The notes: generated from the letters alone by a model not told the origin. Shown: positions 34,937 to 44,019, counted from the stretch's first letter. The stretch is 64,000 nucleotides of DNA from Clostridia bacterium (GCA_910574475.1 CAJTAT010000001.1:124001-188000); one strand, 5' to 3'. Numbers and translations: made by a program.

Positions 34937-35956
34937 TTACCATTCAGCTTCTGCTACATTGTCCTTATTTACAGCGTAATAACCTACAATCTTATCTTCT
35001 GTGGTACCTGTTGTCACCCATTCCTCTGTCATTTCTACGCCAGGTGTTGCAAAGGCTCCCGCAGGAAATGACACAGAACATAGGAATTTTCCTTCCTCAA
35101 TGTATTTCGCGCCATCCTCTGTCAGACCAATAGAAGCAATCTGAACTTTTCCTTCTTTTCCTGCAGCTTTGATGGCTTCATAGACACCTACAGACATGTT
35201 GTCATCCTGGCTGATAAAAGCAGTTAAATCTGGATGAGAAGTCAAAATGTCCTCTGCTGCTGCCATCGCTTTCTGTCTGTCAAAGTCGCAGGACGCCACC
35301 TGAACGATCTCCATTCCAGGATAGGCTTCCAGTACACTCTTGATCCCCTCTGTGCGTGCCTCTGCGTTGGCGGCTCCGGCAGGGCCTGCAATAATCGCCA
35401 CTTTTCCTTCTTCTCCAGTCTGTTTTACAAACTCTTCTGCACTTGCAACCCCCACACCAAACTGATCAAAGGCCACTTCATAAATAATATCATTCAGTCC
35501 CAGCTCTTCTTCCATAGTATACTGTGTGATAACCAGCAGTCCTGCTTCTGCCGCCTCTTTAAGAGCCGGAGCAACTGCTGCATTGTTCACAGGCTGTATT
35601 GCGATGGCTGTAAATTCCTGCGTAATACAGCTTTGTATATAGTCTACCTGCTTCTGCTGATCGTTCTGTGCGTCAAACACCACAGCCTCATATCCCCTTG
35701 CCTCACAATCCTTTTTTGCCTGCTCAAAAAACTGCTGATTCCACTCATTATTGTGAGGAATAATAAAGGCTATTTTTACACCTTCCTGAGACTTTTGGGT
35801 CTCTTGTCCCTTTTCTTCTTCAGAACCTACTTTTTCTTCTGACTGCTCTTCGCTTACTGATGATTCTGCCACTTCTTTTTCTCCCGAAGAACAGCCCATC
35901 ATCAAAGTTCCTGCCATTGCCAGACATAACAATAAACTCATTAATTTCTTTTTCAT
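34937..35956 (-). CDS. Sugar-binding lipoprotein of the ribose-type ABC importer
   Basis: 339 aa. A lipoprotein signal peptide ends at the lipobox C22 (LMMGCSSG), followed by a Glu/Ser-rich linker (about 23-60) and a peripla_BP_4 sugar-binding domain (IAFIIPHNNEWNQQFFEQAKKDCEARGYE, then AAIAQPVNN-like and SQDDNMSVGVYEAI segments). It delivers the sugar to the two-permease channel. It starts 16 bp after the BCCT gene, so the whole importer is in one transcript with the genes upstream. Confidence 0.94.
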   Translation of the reverse strand: MKKKLMSLLLCLAMAGTLMMGCSSGEKEVAESSVSEEQSEEKVGSEEEKGQETQKSQEGVKIAFIIPHNNEWNQQFFEQAKKDCEARGYEAVVFDAQNDQQKQVDYIQSCITQEFTAIAIQPVNNAAVAPALKEAAEAGLLVITQYTMEEELGLNDIIYEVAFDQFGVGVASAEEFVKQTGEEGKVAIIAGPAGAANAEARTEGIKSVLEAYPGMEIVQVASCDFDRQKAMAAAEDILTSHPDLTAFISQDDNMSVGVYEAIKAAGKEGKVQIASIGLTEDGAKYIEEGKFLCSVSFPAGAFATPGVEMTEEWVTTGTTEDKIVGYYAVNKDNVAEAEW

Positions 35957-35972
35957 TATTTTTCCTCCTACT

Positions 35973-37499
35973 TTATTCTTTTTCTAAATATTTATTAGCA
36001 TCTTTAAAAAAGCTTGCTATAATCAACAACACAATAAATCCTATTGGAAATGCCGCAATAATTGATACGGATTGCAAACTATACATAGAGTTTTCTGCAA
36101 ATATTAAAGCAATCGGGAAGCAGATAAACATAGCTGCCCAGAACGCACACACTTTCTTATCCGCTTTTTGATTGACTGGCAAACTTTTATAAGAATATGA
36201 AGCAATAACGATGGTAATAGAATCAAAAGTCGTCGAATAAAACGCGATCATCGTAATCACTAAAAGTAATAAACCTATGTTATTCCAAGGCATTGTTTCA
36301 AATATTTTCAAAATAGCATCTGCACAACTGCCGCCCCTTGCTATAAAATCTGCCACATCCAAGCCATATTTCATTTGCTGCGCTAAACCATAATTGCCCA
36401 AAATAATAAAGGAGGTAAAGGTTCCTGCAAGTCCCCATCCATAACCGCCTAAAATAGTGTTCCTGATTGTCCTTCCTCTACTGATCATTCCGATAAAAAA
36501 TGGCGTTGCAACACACCAGACCATCCAATATGCCCAATAGTAAATAGTCCAATTTTGTACAAAGTTTGTATCTCGAAGGGGATCCATCCATGTGGCCATA
36601 CCAATAAAATTCTGCAGCAAATTCCCAATCGCTGAAAAACCTGTTTCTATAATATATCTACCTTCACCTCCTCCGAGCAAAACATAAAGCAAAAGTGCAA
36701 AAAACAGATAGGTACAATATGATGCCAACTTCGAAATGCCTTTCATACCAAACCAGACAGCCATTATGTATATAAAAGCTATCAAAATTAAAATTACAAT
36801 TGTAAGTCCTATGCTGTTGGGCAGAGAAAACACACGGCTCAATGCAGAAGACAGCAGTGGGGTCGCCAGAGAAAAGGTGGTCGCTGTGCCTGCTATTAGT
36901 GCAAAAATAGCGATTAAATCAATGGTTTTTCCTCCCACTCCATCCACAATATCCCCTAGGAGCGGTCGACATGCTTCTGAAAATTTCTGCCTATCGCAGC
37001 CTCTTACATGAAGCATAAAACCAAATGCTACTGCAAGTACAATGTAAAAACTCCACGCAATAGGTCCCCAATGAAATAATGGGTAAGTGGACGCCCACTT
37101 CTGAATTCCTCCCATCTGTTCAATATAGGGCTCTTTTGCATACAAAGCCCATTCGCACAGAGAATAAAACAAAATATCCGCTGCCATGGTAGATGTAAAA
37201 ATCATTGCTCCCCACACAAAGGAAGAGTACTTTTGTTCCTCACCTCCCAGTTTAATAGAACCATATTTTGAAAAAGCGATATATAACGTACAGCATAAAA
37301 TTCCTATTCCTAACCATGCATAATAAATTCCACATACATTACCAAGAAAATCGCGAACCGTCTGAAGAACTGCTGTAGATTGTTCTGGCAAAGTCATAAA
37401 TACAACGACTAAAATAATAATACCTGCCAAAGGAATGATAATAGAAGCCCAATCAAGCTGCTCTTTTAATTTTAATTTATTTTTTGTCGTTTGTTTCAA
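35973..37499 (-). CDS. BCCT-family transporter (betaine/carnitine/choline type)
   Basis: 508 aa, twelve predicted helices. The tryptophan-rich BCCT signature is clear (QNWTIYYWAYWMVW, then GMISRGRTIR). These carriers import quaternary ammonium compounds with Na+, or exchange them. It starts with TTG at 37499 (AGAGGG 8 nt upstream); no ATG is suitably placed, and a TTG start may lower expression. It follows the choline-kinase-like gene by 21 bp and is followed by the sugar-binding lipoprotein by 16 bp, an unexpected neighbour for a BCCT. Confidence 0.93.
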   Translation of the reverse strand: MKQTTKNKLKLKEQLDWASIIIPLAGIIILVVVFMTLPEQSTAVLQTVRDFLGNVCGIYYAWLGIGILCCTLYIAFSKYGSIKLGGEEQKYSSFVWGAMIFTSTMAADILFYSLCEWALYAKEPYIEQMGGIQKWASTYPLFHWGPIAWSFYIVLAVAFGFMLHVRGCDRQKFSEACRPLLGDIVDGVGGKTIDLIAIFALIAGTATTFSLATPLLSSALSRVFSLPNSIGLTIVILILIAFIYIMAVWFGMKGISKLASYCTYLFFALLLYVLLGGGEGRYIIETGFSAIGNLLQNFIGMATWMDPLRDTNFVQNWTIYYWAYWMVWCVATPFFIGMISRGRTIRNTILGGYGWGLAGTFTSFIILGNYGLAQQMKYGLDVADFIARGGSCADAILKIFETMPWNNIGLLLLVITMIAFYSTTFDSITIVIASYSYKSLPVNQKADKKVCAFWAAMFICFPIALIFAENSMYSLQSVSIIAAFPIGFIVLLIIASFFKDANKYLEKE

Positions 37500-37520
37500 T
37501 TTACTTTCCCTCTGTTTTGC

Positions 37521-38441
37521 TTATTCTAATTCATTCTGAACAATTCTATAATAATCTTTTGCAAAGCAATATTGAAATTCTGCGTATTCTCCATATTCCA
37601 CGCCAAACTTCCTTTTATATTCACACCAGTTACTCCAGAGCAAGCCACCGACTGCAATATAGCAATAGATTTTTATTCGAATTTCCCAAGAACAGCTTTC
37701 TGTAAAGTATAAATCAATTAGCTGATCTATTTGTTTCCTATTATATAGAGAGTAAAGACTAAACATGGCGATGTCTACATGGGGATCCTGCATCCCTGCA
37801 TACTCCCAGTCAATCAGTCGCACACTCTCTTTCTCCCCTTCTGGCACAAAAAGGAAATTATCTGGAATCGCATCTATATGGGTCAAAACCTTTTTGTCCA
37901 CATATCTCTCTATATAAGATTTTAATGCCAGTATATTTCTTTTTGTTATTTTATAATCTGAATATTTGGACGGAACGCCATCCCACAGCTTTTCATAAAA
38001 TTCAATTTGCTCAAAAAGATCAAACTCATGCTGAACTTGTAATTCCTGTTCGTGAAAATAACGCAGCTTTCTCATACATCTCTTTACATCTGACATACTT
38101 TTGGGATCACACGTCCTTGCCCCTTCCCAAAACTTTGTAATTCTACAGCCATTCTGAGCATTGATGTAAATAATATCATCACAGATTCCCAGATCGCCAA
38201 TTGTTTGATAGACAAACGCCTCATTAGATCGGTCCAGCATGCGGACTGTCCCTTCTCCAGGAATTCGCATAATAAATTGTTCCTGATTAATCGTAAATAA
38301 AAAAGAATGATTTGTCATGCCCTTGTCAAAAACAGTAATATCCGTGACTTTTTGCTTTGGCACCTTTAATATCTCAGAAATGGTTTCTTTAACCTCTGTC
38401 GTTTTAAGTTCTTTTTTTACTATTTCACCTATTCCTTTCAT
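37521..38441 (-). CDS. Choline/ethanolamine kinase-like phosphotransferase
   Basis: 306 aa, the protein-kinase-like fold of LicA-type choline kinases. The catalytic loop is LTHIDAIPDNFLF (Asp and Asn) near residue 203 and the metal-binding LIDWEYAG follows near 224; MTNHSFLFTI near the N-terminus fits the ATP-binding sheet. It would phosphorylate choline or a related amino alcohol taken up by the adjacent BCCT carrier. No licC or licD is near, so a role in wall phosphocholine is not supported. An APH-like sugar kinase is the alternative. Confidence 0.82.
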   Translation of the reverse strand: MKGIGEIVKKELKTTEVKETISEILKVPKQKVTDITVFDKGMTNHSFLFTINQEQFIMRIPGEGTVRMLDRSNEAFVYQTIGDLGICDDIIYINAQNGCRITKFWEGARTCDPKSMSDVKRCMRKLRYFHEQELQVQHEFDLFEQIEFYEKLWDGVPSKYSDYKITKRNILALKSYIERYVDKKVLTHIDAIPDNFLFVPEGEKESVRLIDWEYAGMQDPHVDIAMFSLYSLYNRKQIDQLIDLYFTESCSWEIRIKIYCYIAVGGLLWSNWCEYKRKFGVEYGEYAEFQYCFAKDYYRIVQNELE

Positions 38442-38469
38442 AAAATACCACCTTTGAGAACGACTTTAT

Positions 38470-38505
38470 CTGTCTGAGGCCAGCTCCAAAACTAGCCCCA
38501 GACAG
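38470..38505 (-). other. Hairpin between the TIM-barrel isomerase and choline kinase genes
   Basis: CTGTCTGGGGCTAG pairs imperfectly with CTGGCCTCAGACAG around an 8-nt loop, without a T-run. It may process or partly attenuate the operon mRNA at the point where sugar genes give way to the choline pair. Confidence 0.5.
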
Positions 38506-38511
38506 GAAATT

Positions 38512-39471
38512 CTACGCTTCTTTATCTGCTAATACCATCTCCTGAAATCTTTCCGCTGCTCCATGCACTTGCGCCAGCGCTGCCATTTCTTCTTCCTTTG
38601 ACGTATATTTTGTTCCATACTGCAGACATACCTCAAAATCTGCCGGAAGATCTAATGGAGCCTTTGCCACCCAGTATGCAACCTTCTTCCAGTCCAAAAT
38701 GCCTGTAAAAGGCGTTCTGTGTTTATCTGCCTTTAACGCCAGGCTCTCATTATCAAAGTTTTTCGGATCGATGGAATCATTATCATGCAAATGTGTTGCG
38801 ATAAGACGATTTCCATAGCGCTCTAAAAGTTCATAAAAATTATTATAGTTTGAAATTGTTGCATGGCCTGAATCCCAGCACATTCCCATATAACTCTCAT
38901 CATATCTGTCAAACATTCGATCAAACTTATCCTGTTGAAACTCTGCAGGGATTACTACATGGTTTTCCAATGCAATCTTGACTCCGGCATCTTTCGCATA
39001 GGGCTGTATTTTATCAAAGGAGCAATACACCTGCCTATAATATTCTTCCATAGCATCCTGATTTCTTTGGAACACCCGGAAAGGTATTGACATATGCAGC
39101 ACCAATACTTCTGCTCCAATATGCGTACAGAAGTCAATTCTGTTCTTCACCAAATCCACACCTGCTTCGCGAATGTAGAGATTAGAATTCGTAAAATCTT
39201 TTCGTGTACACATGCAGGATTCTCCTTGATTTTTGTTTCGTATCCCTCCTTCCGTTCCATGACACGTATGTGATTTGATGCCATAATGCTTCAAAAGATC
39301 ACGAGCATAAAGCATTTCACTCGGACTGTATAAATACTCTCCATCCCAGTCATGCATCCATGAGGTATGTGTAAACCCTGCTTCTGCAAGACATTTCATT
39401 TGATGCTCGATCTCTCTCCACTCTGATATATCATTGTTATAATCCACATTCAATGAAGTATATAGTTCCAT
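38512..39471 (-). CDS. TIM-barrel sugar phosphate isomerase/epimerase
   Basis: 319 aa of the xylose-isomerase-like TIM-barrel (AP endonuclease family 2) group. Metal-site residues can be seen in KIALENHV (Glu), GMCWDSGHA (Asp, His) and ATHLHDND (His). Members isomerise or epimerise sugars, inositols or ketoses. Two ATGs are adjacent; the second (39471) has the better spacing to GGGGG. It lies 20 bp after the MFS carrier gene. The substrate is unknown. Confidence 0.85.
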   Translation of the reverse strand: MELYTSLNVDYNNDISEWREIEHQMKCLAEAGFTHTSWMHDWDGEYLYSPSEMLYARDLLKHYGIKSHTCHGTEGGIRNKNQGESCMCTRKDFTNSNLYIREAGVDLVKNRIDFCTHIGAEVLVLHMSIPFRVFQRNQDAMEEYYRQVYCSFDKIQPYAKDAGVKIALENHVVIPAEFQQDKFDRMFDRYDESYMGMCWDSGHATISNYNNFYELLERYGNRLIATHLHDNDSIDPKNFDNESLALKADKHRTPFTGILDWKKVAYWVAKAPLDLPADFEVCLQYGTKYTSKEEEMAALAQVHGAAERFQEMVLADKEA

Positions 39472-39494
39472 CATCTACCCCCATTATTTTTCAA

Positions 39495-40769
39495 TTATGG
39501 CTGTCTTTGAATTTCCACATTATATTGGGAATTTACTTTTTTCAGTACAAACGCTAGAATTAACCCCAAGATTGAAAATACGCCTATTAGAATAAAAATT
39601 TTGTGATATCCAAGTACACCTGGATTATTGTCAATCAGGCTGCCTGCCAGAGTAAAGGCAAACATTTCTGGAGCATATCCCACAATTGAAAGGAGACCTG
39701 ATGCTGTTCCAGCAAGTCTTTTATTGATATTCAACTCATCAATCACTGCAAAATACATGGCTTTTACAGCCAAAATAAAGGTTCCCTGAAGCATCAGATT
39801 CACGATCACAATCCAGGTCATACTTCTGTTTGTTGGAATCAACAGATACAGAAACGCCACTGCACTCATGCCAATAAAACCATAGGTCCAAAATTTAATT
39901 ACACTCTTTAGCTTATCTGCAAACACACCTGCTACAATGGAACCCAGGAACATCAAAACATTTGCACGAAATACACCAATAAATGCAACTGTTGAACTGT
40001 CTACCCCATACCCATCTGCCAGATATGGAACAACATAGCCGAACATAAGATTGGCCGTATAATTGCATGCAATCACAATGCCTGCCAGCCATACACGCGG
40101 AATCTTTATAACAGCCTTCATATCTTCCCAGCGCATCTTTGTTCCATCATCTGCAATCGCATTTCCTTCAATTTTCTCAGGATCTTCAATAAAGAGAATT
40201 GCCAAAATTCCATCCAAGGCAAGTAAAACACTCCAGAAAATAATTACCCCTCGTAATCCAAGAATATCATCCACATAATGTGTGAATACTGCTGCTGCTG
40301 CAAAACCAAATACAGTGGATACTAGCCCTCTGCCACTCTCCAATAGTCCGAACATTTTCCCCTGTTCATCATATTTACCAAGATTATTTGTAATCTTAAC
40401 CATAGACGCCCAAAAGGTAAATATTGTTGTGATTCCAAACAAAGCGTGAATGATTACTAAACTTCCAAATCCTGGAAGAGTTGCATACCAAAATCCTATA
40501 ATGGCTGTACCAAAGCAGGATATCACAATCAGCTTTTTAGGCGAAAACTTATCTGCCAAAAAACCACCTGGAATATAAACAATAGTGTTCATAATACCAT
40601 ACGCAGTCAAAATCAACCCAAGCTGTGTGTTCGTTGCTCCACTCGCTTCTAGTAATGCTGAATAATAAGAATCCTTCAAATATGGAAGCTTGCTAATCAT
40701 ACCTCCAATCAGCGCTACCATTATTAGCACGATCCATTTTTGCAGCTTTCCATTCTTCATTTTAATCAT
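39495..40769 (-). CDS. Major facilitator superfamily transporter
   Basis: 424 aa, twelve predicted helices with the central cytoplasmic loop near residues 195-215. The loop between helices 2 and 3 has the family motif as GGFLADKFSPKKL, and helices 1-2 read YSALLEASGATNTQLGLIL. The protein resembles sugar/organic-anion MFS carriers. It gives the locus a second uptake or efflux path besides the ABC importer. It lies 49 bp after the cupin fusion gene. Confidence 0.9.
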   Translation of the reverse strand: MIKMKNGKLQKWIVLIMVALIGGMISKLPYLKDSYYSALLEASGATNTQLGLILTAYGIMNTIVYIPGGFLADKFSPKKLIVISCFGTAIIGFWYATLPGFGSLVIIHALFGITTIFTFWASMVKITNNLGKYDEQGKMFGLLESGRGLVSTVFGFAAAAVFTHYVDDILGLRGVIIFWSVLLALDGILAILFIEDPEKIEGNAIADDGTKMRWEDMKAVIKIPRVWLAGIVIACNYTANLMFGYVVPYLADGYGVDSSTVAFIGVFRANVLMFLGSIVAGVFADKLKSVIKFWTYGFIGMSAVAFLYLLIPTNRSMTWIVIVNLMLQGTFILAVKAMYFAVIDELNINKRLAGTASGLLSIVGYAPEMFAFTLAGSLIDNNPGVLGYHKIFILIGVFSILGLILAFVLKKVNSQYNVEIQRQP

Positions 40770-40818
40770 AGTAACTTATTCCCCCATTTTTATCCGATTT
40801 TATTATTTATTCAAAATC

Positions 40819-42636
40819 TTACCCTTCTTTCCATCTCTGAATCACGCAGGTTGCCCGTCCACCTTCCTCGTTGATTATTTCATAATCTCCAAAGGAAGCC
40901 GGGACGACGAGGGTCTGGAATTTATCGCATACTGCAGACAATTCTTTGTTGTTCTTTGAGCGAACTGTGACTTTAGATCCCACGGTCAGGGTAAGCATAT
41001 GCATGAATTTCCCTTCTGTAGAATAATCTCCACATTTCTCAAAGTGTATTCTCTCCACATGATAAGGCATAACAGAATAGCTCTTATACTGCTCAATATA
41101 ATATTCCTTTGTCCACTTTACTACCTGAGGGGTAGAGCGAAGGTTTTCATTTACCCAAGATGCCCGCCTTGTCTTCTCCATATTTCTTCCATGTTCCAGA
41201 TGCATCTTTAAAGGCTTACCTGTCATAGATTTTGCATCGTCGTCCCAGGAAGGTCTGGCAAAATCATACTCAAAGAAGGAATACTCTGTACCATTAATGC
41301 TGGGATTTGTATCCATCTCAAGAACCATCTGATTTCCTCCATGGCCATGCATGGTTCCAGGCGGGATCAGGTACAAGTCTCCTTCCTTGCTGGTCCAGTT
41401 CTTTATAAAATCTTTCCAATTCTCAATAGGCGTAATATTCTGGGATTCCTCACACAGCCTCTCCCACTCTTCAATATCTGCATCATCCTGAAAGCCCATC
41501 CAGGTATTGGCGCCTTCATATGCTTCTGCTATGTAATAAGTCTCATATCTTCCAAGGGGTTCATCAAAATGATCTTCCACATATTTGCTGCTGGGATGAA
41601 TATGCATAGGCATGCTGATCCTCTCTGCTGGCTGAGGTGTGGGATGCCAACCGTCGTCCAGCCAGATATCCAGTGGAAACAGCCCTGGGTATTGCTTATC
41701 AATCAATTCTCCTACCAGCTCTTTTCCGTACTGCATCGTATTAAGCATAGGCATGGATATACTTCTCTTTCCGCCAAAGTCAATGAGAATTCTAAGCTCT
41801 GGCCCGGCAATTTTGTTCCATGCATTGTTGGAAAGATTCTCTACCCCATAATCCATATCTCTATAACGGTATGCTCCCCATGGCCCCGGGCTGAAAATCT
41901 TTACTTCATGGATGGGGTACTTCACCAGAGTTGACATAATCTCATCGTAGGTGTCCTTGTTGATGAGAACTAGATCATCCTCAAAATAATTTTCAATATA
42001 GAAATCCATAGCCTCATACATGTAATCTTTTTGGCGTTTTAACATGTAATAATCAGAATAATTGTACTCCTTCCAGTTATATCCCTCTGTGGGGACGTCA
42101 CTTCCAAAGGTGGGAAGCTTTCCGTCCCACATATCCCACTGAACCTTCTGATGAGTATTATCGATATAGCAGGTTACATCCAAAAGTTCTGCAAAGGCCT
42201 GAATTCCCGCCCCTGTTCCATAGATAATTCCCACTTGATTTTCTTTTCTAGCCAATTTCTCTTTGACAGTATTTACAGCCTCCGAGGACATGATATCTTC
42301 AATCCGTCCATTTTTATTTACTTTTCCAAAACCTGGATCATCTGTCACATATGGCTGATTGTAAGCGATAATCTCCTCTCTTGACACATAAAGCTTTGTG
42401 GCAGGGATCAGCAAAACGTCCCTACCTTGTTCCTCCAGGCATTTTGTCAGGGCCTTTGCTATTTTCCCAAAATTAATCCCATACCATCCATCCAGGGCAA
42501 TATTCTTACTTCCTCTACCTGCCAATTCTGACAAGGAACTTACAACTTCTTCCCAACCAAACACAACAGAATCTCTATTTTTTGATGAGATTATAATTTT
42601 ATTGTCTGCATTTTTTATTGACTCGTATACTGGCAT
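40819..42636 (-). CDS. Cupin (class I mannose-6-phosphate isomerase-like) fused to an N-terminal domain of unknown function
   Basis: 605 aa. Residues ~1-275 form a Rossmann-like domain I cannot name, with GSKNIALDGWYGINFGKIAKAL and VGIIYGTGAGIQAFAELL. Residues ~280-605 are a double-cupin ManA-like part with metal-ligand candidates in MPMHIHPSSKY, YLIPPGTMHGHGGN and MHLEHGRNMEKT. ManA interconverts mannose-6-phosphate and fructose-6-phosphate. It is the first gene behind the LacI-controlled promoter, with AGGAGGTTAAG before the ATG. The N-terminal domain is much longer than anything in ordinary ManA. Confidence 0.8.
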   Translation of the reverse strand: MPVYESIKNADNKIIISSKNRDSVVFGWEEVVSSLSELAGRGSKNIALDGWYGINFGKIAKALTKCLEEQGRDVLLIPATKLYVSREEIIAYNQPYVTDDPGFGKVNKNGRIEDIMSSEAVNTVKEKLARKENQVGIIYGTGAGIQAFAELLDVTCYIDNTHQKVQWDMWDGKLPTFGSDVPTEGYNWKEYNYSDYYMLKRQKDYMYEAMDFYIENYFEDDLVLINKDTYDEIMSTLVKYPIHEVKIFSPGPWGAYRYRDMDYGVENLSNNAWNKIAGPELRILIDFGGKRSISMPMLNTMQYGKELVGELIDKQYPGLFPLDIWLDDGWHPTPQPAERISMPMHIHPSSKYVEDHFDEPLGRYETYYIAEAYEGANTWMGFQDDADIEEWERLCEESQNITPIENWKDFIKNWTSKEGDLYLIPPGTMHGHGGNQMVLEMDTNPSINGTEYSFFEYDFARPSWDDDAKSMTGKPLKMHLEHGRNMEKTRRASWVNENLRSTPQVVKWTKEYYIEQYKSYSVMPYHVERIHFEKCGDYSTEGKFMHMLTLTVGSKVTVRSKNNKELSAVCDKFQTLVVPASFGDYEIINEEGGRATCVIQRWKEG

Positions 42637-42662
42637 CTTAACCTCCTGTAATTATCATTTTC

Positions 42663-42674
42663 TAAACCGGTTTA
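42663..42674. promoter_or_regulatory. LacI-family operator O1
   Basis: TAAACCGGTTTA, a perfect 12-bp palindrome with the central CG typical of LacI-family sites, just downstream of the -10 box of the catabolic promoter. Confidence 0.88.
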
Positions 42675-42679
42675 ATCAA

Positions 42680-42708
42680 TTATTACATGAGATAGCTGCT
42701 TATGTCAA
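42680..42708 (-). promoter_or_regulatory. Promoter of the 17-kb sugar locus
   Basis: On the minus strand TTGACA (42703-42708) and TAATAA (42680-42685) have a 17-bp spacer. Operator O1 covers the start region, so repressor binding would block it. Confidence 0.82.
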
Positions 42709-42827
42709 CATTTTTTTGTATTTTTTCGATATATTAGTTATAATATACGAATTTTAAACTATTTTATTATGCAAATTCACCATAAAATATCTATTTTTAT
42801 CCAGACTCAAACACTTAAATTTATATT

Positions 42828-42839
42828 TGAATCGGTTTA
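42828..42839. promoter_or_regulatory. Possible third LacI-type site O2
   Basis: TGAATCGGTTTA matches the O1 right half exactly but its left half poorly. Midway between the two promoters, it could serve repression by looping or be a CcpA-type site. Confidence 0.45.
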
Positions 42840-42920
42840 TGTCAAAAAGATTCCATTTTTTGTATCATAATTTTTCAATTTCATGTACAACTATATTATG
42901 ATTATATTTTATAATTTTGG

Positions 42921-42949
42921 TTGACAAAGCATAGGGAAACCTGTAATAT
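42921..42949 (+). promoter_or_regulatory. lacI-family gene promoter
   Basis: TTGACA (42921-42926) and TAATAT (42944-42949) with a 17-bp spacer, followed 23 bp later by operator O3. Confidence 0.78.
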
Positions 42950-42972
42950 AGTTTTACAGATTTCCAAAAAGC

Positions 42973-42984
42973 TAAACTGGTTTA
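42973..42984. promoter_or_regulatory. LacI-family operator O3 in the regulator's own leader
   Basis: TAAACTGGTTTA differs from the perfect O1 palindrome at one base and lies between the promoter and the regulator's start codon, which points to autoregulation. Confidence 0.78.
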
Positions 42985-43004
42985 ATTTTACTATGGAGAC
43001 TTTT

Positions 43005-44018
43005 ATGAAGAATAATTTGACAATTAATGACATTGCTGAAATGGCAAATGTATCTAAGACTACTGTTTCATTTATCCTCAATGGTAAAGAGGGAATCAGC
43101 GAGAAAACACGAAAGAAAGTACTGGACGTCATAGAGCAGACAAATTACAAGCCAACATTAAATTCCAAACGGCTTTATTTTCAAAAAAGCTTTACGGTGG
43201 CTGTTGTGTTTGATAAGTCTGTTCCTGTTTTTGATAATCTTTTCTACTTTGCTGTAATGAACGCCTTGCTAAAGCGTTGTATGCATTATAATTATTCTCT
43301 TATTTATTCTGAATTTAGTCTTGTGGGAGATGAGCTGACATTGCCAGATAATATCTTAGATAAAGATGTGGATGGACTGATATTCTTAAAAGATATTCCA
43401 CTTGTACTGATTTCTAAGTTACACACTTTGAATATTCCTTTTGTAATTGCAGACGATCACTCAGAGCATACTTCCCTTTATACTGTAAAAGCAGATTATC
43501 AACTTGCCGCCTATACGGCTGTCCACTATCTGATTCAGCAGGGGCACCGCCATATCGGCTTTATCGGCAATATGAACCTTCCTGCTTTTTACACCCAAGT
43601 ATTCTCTGGCTATCAAAAAGCTTTGAAGGAGTCTGATTTGCCTTTGGATCTATCCTGGTTCTTTGATAAGATTCAGGATCGGGATACAACAGAGACTTAC
43701 ATCGGCCAGATGCTCAGTCAAAAGGAGCTTCCCACAGCTATTTTCTGTATGGAAGATTTCTTGGCCATTGAGCTTATCCGCTACCTCCAAAAGCAGGGCG
43801 TTCGTGTCCCCCAGGATATCTCTGTCATCGCTATTGACGATATTATTATCTCAAGCCAGATTTATCCCAGCCTAACCACAGTGGCTATCAACAATGAAGA
43901 GCTTGGAACGTATTCAATTGATATACTGATGGATCTAATCAACAAAAAAGAGACGCACAGCATCACCATTTCTTCCAATAATATTGTTGTACGGGAATCC
44001 GTGAGATCATTGATTTAA
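43005..44018 (+). CDS. LacI-family transcriptional repressor
   Basis: 337 aa. The N-terminal helix-turn-helix is complete (LTINDIAEMANVSKTTVSFILNGKEGISEKTRKKV), followed by a periplasmic-binding-protein-like effector domain (SFTVAVVFDKS, then GHRHIGFIGN and ISVIAIDD). GGAG lies 6 nt before the ATG at 43005; upstream in-frame starts lack support. It is divergent from the sugar locus. Matching palindromes at both promoters make it the likely local repressor, induced by the sugar or a phosphate of it. Confidence 0.94.
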   Translation: MKNNLTINDIAEMANVSKTTVSFILNGKEGISEKTRKKVLDVIEQTNYKPTLNSKRLYFQKSFTVAVVFDKSVPVFDNLFYFAVMNALLKRCMHYNYSLIYSEFSLVGDELTLPDNILDKDVDGLIFLKDIPLVLISKLHTLNIPFVIADDHSEHTSLYTVKADYQLAAYTAVHYLIQQGHRHIGFIGNMNLPAFYTQVFSGYQKALKESDLPLDLSWFFDKIQDRDTTETYIGQMLSQKELPTAIFCMEDFLAIELIRYLQKQGVRVPQDISVIAIDDIIISSQIYPSLTTVAINNEELGTYSIDILMDLINKKETHSITISSNNIVVRESVRSLI

Positions 44019-44019
44019 G

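Noticed and set aside
37521-38441. Phosphocholine decoration of the cell wall (lic-type locus)
   Set aside because: Only a kinase-like gene and a carrier are present; there is no cytidylyltransferase or phosphocholine transferase nearby.
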